A stretch of DNA of 64,000 bases from Hymenobacter nivis (GTDB lineage: Bacteria; Bacteroidota; Bacteroidia; Cytophagales; Hymenobacteraceae). The notes beneath the pieces were generated by a model that searched no databases, was not told the DNA's origin, and was given only the letters and a program-made list of their open reading frames with translations. Of this stretch, positions 60,234 to 64,000 are shown in pieces. Every line of letters starts with the position of its first letter. Position 1 is the first letter of the stretch. The stretch spans positions 3,410,001 through 3,474,000 of the forward strand of contig NZ_CP029145.1 in assembly GCF_003149515.1 (NCBI RefSeq), given 5' to 3'. Made by a program: the position numbers and the translations under genes.

Positions 60234-60572
60234 ATGACGACACCCCGCTTTCTACTTGACGCAAACCTTTCGTCACGTTCGCAGCACTGGCAGCAGCCCG
60301 CATTCGAATCGGCTCCCGACCATTGTGACGACCACACCGTTTGGCAATACGCCGCCGAGCACAACCTGATTATCGTAACCAAAGACGCAGATTTTGAGGA
60401 GCGGGCCTTGCGCTACGCTCCCCCGCAAGTAGTACGGTTTTGCACGGGCAACATGCGGCGGCAGGTGTTTCGCGCGTTTCTGAGCGAGGCTTGGCCGTGC
60501 ATTTTGGCGGTGCTTGACCAACCGGGGGTGCGGTTGGTACGTGTATATGCCGACCGGCTTGAAACCACCTAG
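60234..60572 (+). CDS. DUF5615 PIN-like toxin, possibly altered N-terminal part
   Basis: 112 residues. Catalytic-type aspartates are Asp9 in FLLDANLS and Asp51/Asp53 in IVTKDADFEERA; DDHTVWQYAAEHNL is the family's mid motif. These are Mut7-C/VapC-like putative RNases paired with DUF433. Residues 13-31 (SSRSQHWQQPAFESAPDHC) do not resemble the usual stretch with HVxDLGL; a frame one base off here reads FRHVRSTG, so this stretch may have been shifted by compensating indels. The toxin may be weakened. Confidence 0.78.
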   Translation: MTTPRFLLDANLSSRSQHWQQPAFESAPDHCDDHTVWQYAAEHNLIIVTKDADFEERALRYAPPQVVRFCTGNMRRQVFRAFLSEAWPCILAVLDQPGVRLVRVYADRLETT

Positions 60573-60628
60573 CCAAGTCGCATGCCTGGGGCCCCTACCT
60601 TTACTTATTCGCTAACCTCTAAAAGCTT

Positions 60629-63067
60629 ATGTGGGGACACATTGCCCTCTTCATCATTAAGTACCGCGTTTGGCTGCTGAGCCTGATTGGTGTTTCGACC
60701 GTGTACATGGCCTGGGTGGCTAAGGATGTGGAGATGACCTACGACTTTGCCCAGGTGGTGAGCCCGAAGGACCCGGACATGGTGTACTTCCAGCAGTTTA
60801 AAAAAACCTTTGGCGAGGACGGCAACATTCTCGTGCTGGGGATGCAGGACAGCTCGGTGTACCAGCTCAAAAACTTCACCCAGCTCCAGAGCCTCACCGA
60901 TACGCTGGCCAAAGTGCAGGGCGTGTCGGGCGTGCTGGGCATCACGCGCCTGATTCAGATTGAGAAGGACACGGCCCATGGGCGGTTCGTGACGGCCCCC
61001 GTTTTTAGGGGCCCGCCCCGCACGCAGCACGAGCTGGACTCGCTGATGCGGGTGGTGAACAACATCGAGTTCTACAAAGGCCAGATCATCGCGCCCCGCA
61101 CCGGGGCCACGCTGCTGGCCGTGACGCTCGACCCGGCTTACCTGAACTCCAACCGCCGCCAGGCGGTGATGAACAGCATCCTGGGCCACGCCGGGCGGTT
61201 TGAGAAGTCCACCGGCATCAAGCTGCACTACGCGGGCCTGCCCTACGTGCGCTCAACGATGACCACGAAGGTGGCCGGCGAGATGAAGTTCTTCGCCCTG
61301 CTGGTGCTGGTGGTGATGGGTATCACGCTGTACTTGTTCTTTCGCACGTGGTCGGCGGTGGTGTTTCCGCTGCTGGTGGTGGCCATCGTCATGGTCTGGT
61401 GCATTGCCAGCATCGTGCTGCTGGGCTACAAAATTAACCTGCTCACGGGGCTGATTCCGAGTATTCTGGTGGTGATTGGGGTGCCCAACTGTACGTACCT
61501 ACTCTCGCGCTATCACTACGACTATCGCAAATCGGGCAACCAGATTCTGGCCATGACGCGGGTAATCCGCAAAATCGGCCTCATCACCCTCATGAACAAT
61601 ACCACCACGGCCATCGGCTTCGTGGTATTTACCTTCACCGACATCGCCATTCTCTACCAGTTTGGCATGGTGGCCACGATCAACATTTTCGTGGCTTTTA
61701 TTATCAGCTTCATCATGATTCCGGCGGTGTTCACCTACCTGCCGCCGCCTACCGAAAAGCAGCTCGAACACCTCGATTCGAAGCCACTGATGGGCATCAT
61801 CAACTTCCTCGATTACATCGTGCTCAACCGCCGCGGCACCGTGTACCTGGCGGCGCTGGGACTGCTGGTCATCGCCGGCCTGGGTATTCGCAAGATTGAG
61901 GCCGTGTCGTTTATGGTGGACGACTTGCCTAAGAACAGCTCGGTAAACTCCGACCTGAGCTTTTTCGAGGCCCACTTCAGTGGGGTAATGCCCCTGGAGT
62001 TTGTGGTGGATACGGGTAAGCCCAACGGCCTGCTCAAGCTGCCCAACCTGCAAAAAATCGACCAGTTCGAGCGGTTTTTAAGGGCTCAGCCCGAGCTGTC
62101 GCCGCCCATCAGCATCGTCACCTTCGTGAAGGCCGCTACCCAGGCGTTCTATAACGGCCAGCCACAGTTCTACCACTTGCCCGACAACTCAGATAAGAAT
62201 TTTATCCTGAGCTACCTGGCCAACTCGAAGGGCACCGGCGCGGGCACCGACAGCAAGCTCGTCCGCTCGTTCATCGACAGCAAATCGGAGAGCGCCCGCG
62301 TCAGCCTGAAAATTGCCGACATCGGTTCGCACAAGCTCGATACGCTGGTGAACCGCCGCATCCAGCCCGCCATCGACCGCATTTTCAAGGGCACGGGCAT
62401 GAAGGTGACGCGCACGGGCACGACGGTGATTTTCACCAAGGGCAACGAGTACGTGATTGGTACGCTGCAAGAGAGCCTGTTGTGGGCCTTCGCGCTGGTG
62501 GCGCTGGTGGTGCTGCTGCTGTTCCGCTCGTTCCGCACCATCTTCTACGCCCTCACGCCCAACCTGGTCACGCTCTCGCTCACGGCCGGTATCATGGGCT
62601 ACATCGGCATCGCGCTCAAGCCCAGCACGGCCCTGATTTACGTGATTGCGCTGGGCATTGATGGCGATAACTCCATCCACCTGCTGGCCAAGTTCCGGCA
62701 GGAAATGGCCATCGGGGGCCGCACCGTGCGCGAGGCCATCACGAACACGCTGAGCGAGGCCGGCACGAGCATGATTTACACCAGCATCGTGCTCTTTATT
62801 GGATTTAGTATCTTCGCCTTCAGCGAGTTTGGGGGCACCAAAGCCCTGGGTGTGCTCATGGGGGCCTCGCTGCTGATTACCAACTTTTCGAACCTGGTGC
62901 TGCTGCCGGCGTTGCTCGTCACCTTCGAGCACGGCAAAAACGAGCAGATTTCGGGCAGCGCACCCATCCGCCACTACGACGACAGCTACCACGAGGAAGA
63001 CGACGACATGGACCAAAACCTGCAACGCCTGAGCGTGGAGCGGGTCAAGCCGGTGAAGACGGTTTGA
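60629..63067 (+). CDS. MMPL/RND-superfamily transporter (Patched-like)
   Basis: 812 residues. Two repeats each have one membrane helix, a periplasmic domain and about five helices (for example FFALLVLVVMGITLYLFFRT, IPSILVVIGVPNCTYLLSRY, and in the second half VIALGIDGDNSIHLLAKFRQ). The GIDGDNSIH motif in helix 10 gives the acidic residues for proton coupling; the first half has VIGVPNCTYL in their place. The family exports lipids or hydrophobic molecules, including hopanoids (HpnN) and mycobacterial lipids. A TACCTTTA box lies 26 bases upstream. The cargo is unknown. Confidence 0.9.
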   Translation: MWGHIALFIIKYRVWLLSLIGVSTVYMAWVAKDVEMTYDFAQVVSPKDPDMVYFQQFKKTFGEDGNILVLGMQDSSVYQLKNFTQLQSLTDTLAKVQGVSGVLGITRLIQIEKDTAHGRFVTAPVFRGPPRTQHELDSLMRVVNNIEFYKGQIIAPRTGATLLAVTLDPAYLNSNRRQAVMNSILGHAGRFEKSTGIKLHYAGLPYVRSTMTTKVAGEMKFFALLVLVVMGITLYLFFRTWSAVVFPLLVVAIVMVWCIASIVLLGYKINLLTGLIPSILVVIGVPNCTYLLSRYHYDYRKSGNQILAMTRVIRKIGLITLMNNTTTAIGFVVFTFTDIAILYQFGMVATINIFVAFIISFIMIPAVFTYLPPPTEKQLEHLDSKPLMGIINFLDYIVLNRRGTVYLAALGLLVIAGLGIRKIEAVSFMVDDLPKNSSVNSDLSFFEAHFSGVMPLEFVVDTGKPNGLLKLPNLQKIDQFERFLRAQPELSPPISIVTFVKAATQAFYNGQPQFYHLPDNSDKNFILSYLANSKGTGAGTDSKLVRSFIDSKSESARVSLKIADIGSHKLDTLVNRRIQPAIDRIFKGTGMKVTRTGTTVIFTKGNEYVIGTLQESLLWAFALVALVVLLLFRSFRTIFYALTPNLVTLSLTAGIMGYIGIALKPSTALIYVIALGIDGDNSIHLLAKFRQEMAIGGRTVREAITNTLSEAGTSMIYTSIVLFIGFSIFAFSEFGGTKALGVLMGASLLITNFSNLVLLPALLVTFEHGKNEQISGSAPIRHYDDSYHEEDDDMDQNLQRLSVERVKPVKTV

Positions 63068-63124
63068 ATAGAATAATTATAGAAAACGTTGTGCCAAAAG
63101 GCCGTTGCGCGATGGTTGCGCTAA

Positions 63125-63226
63125 AAGGCCGTCATGCTGAGCGCAGTCGAAGCATCTCTACCGCTTGCTAATCAATAATTACTGCTGCGGTAGAGATGCT
63201 TCGACTGCGCTCAGCATGACGGCCTT
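63125..63226. repeat. Dispersed palindromic repeat, family A, best-preserved copy
   Basis: Left arm AAGGCCGTCATGCTGAGCGC then AGTCGAAGCATCTCTACCGC is matched base for base by the right arm, 40 bases, across a 22-base loop (TTGCTAATCAATAATTACTGCT). It lies between the MMPL and ileS genes. Confidence 0.9.
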
Positions 63227-63314
63227 CACCCCGGATATGACTTCTAATAATAATCAAAAAGCTAACAGCTACGGGCCGATTAAAGGCCCCCGCTGACCGC
63301 TAACAGCTCAAAAC

Positions 63315-64000
<686 letters not shown>

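Overview
The window looks like a piece of a GC-rich Bacteroidota chromosome, most likely a Cytophagales member close to Hymenobacter. The evidence is a type IX secretion/gliding pair (PorP/SprF and GldJ), a type IX C-terminal sorting tail, a TonB receptor paired with a DUF4249 lipoprotein, DUF4175, DUF4382 and DUF4385 proteins, and several TAnnTTTG promoter boxes in place of sigma-70 -10 boxes. GGGCCC-type palindromes are very frequent. No rRNA, tRNA or CRISPR array was seen.

Layout. 1-5.7 kb: end of a multidrug MFS transporter, a lipoprotein of unknown function, then a VWA-domain protein divergent from an ECF sigma factor and its anti-sigma/TonB hybrid. 5.9-12.2 kb: three exported peptidase-type hydrolases and a 58-residue protein. 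12.3-16.1 kb: fumarase, GNAT acetyltransferase, lipid kinase, small lipoprotein, DinB-like protein. 16.3-25.3 kb: a complete RND efflux locus with its two-component regulators. 25.3-32.3 kb: thioredoxin-like protein, DUF4382 lipoprotein, a giant AsmA-like protein and a secreted glycan-active-type protein. 32.3-32.9 kb: gene debris. 33-35.3 kb: PorP/SprF and GldJ. 35.5-48.3 kb: ComF, AhpD-like protein, exonuclease III, DUF4175, then an RsbW-like ATPase, YbeY, an arginyltransferase-like protein, MnmG, a methyltransferase and an Ig-like lipoprotein.

48.3-50.6 kb holds the most striking structure: a dense set of DnaA-box-like 9-mers (three exact TTATCCACA and many one-mismatch copies) in intergenic DNA on both sides of two small genes, next to a very AT-rich island and about 3 kb from mnmG (gidA). 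I read this as the probable chromosomal replication origin. An IS5-type insertion sequence with a probable -1 frameshift lies beside it and abuts a gene that seems to have lost its start.

51.6-64 kb: phosphate transporter, DUF4249/TonB-receptor pair (receptor broken by one in-frame TAG), outer-membrane barrel, glycyl-tRNA synthetase, a DUF433/DUF5615 toxin-antitoxin-like pair, an MMPL/RND transporter and the start of isoleucyl-tRNA synthetase.

Several families of dispersed palindromic repeats sit between genes. One family has six copies of about 60-120 bp, the best with 40-bp arms. Several genes have a TAnnTTTG box only 3-8 bases before the start codon, which suggests leaderless messages. 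All functional calls rest on reading the sequence and on knowledge of the families; no database search was run.
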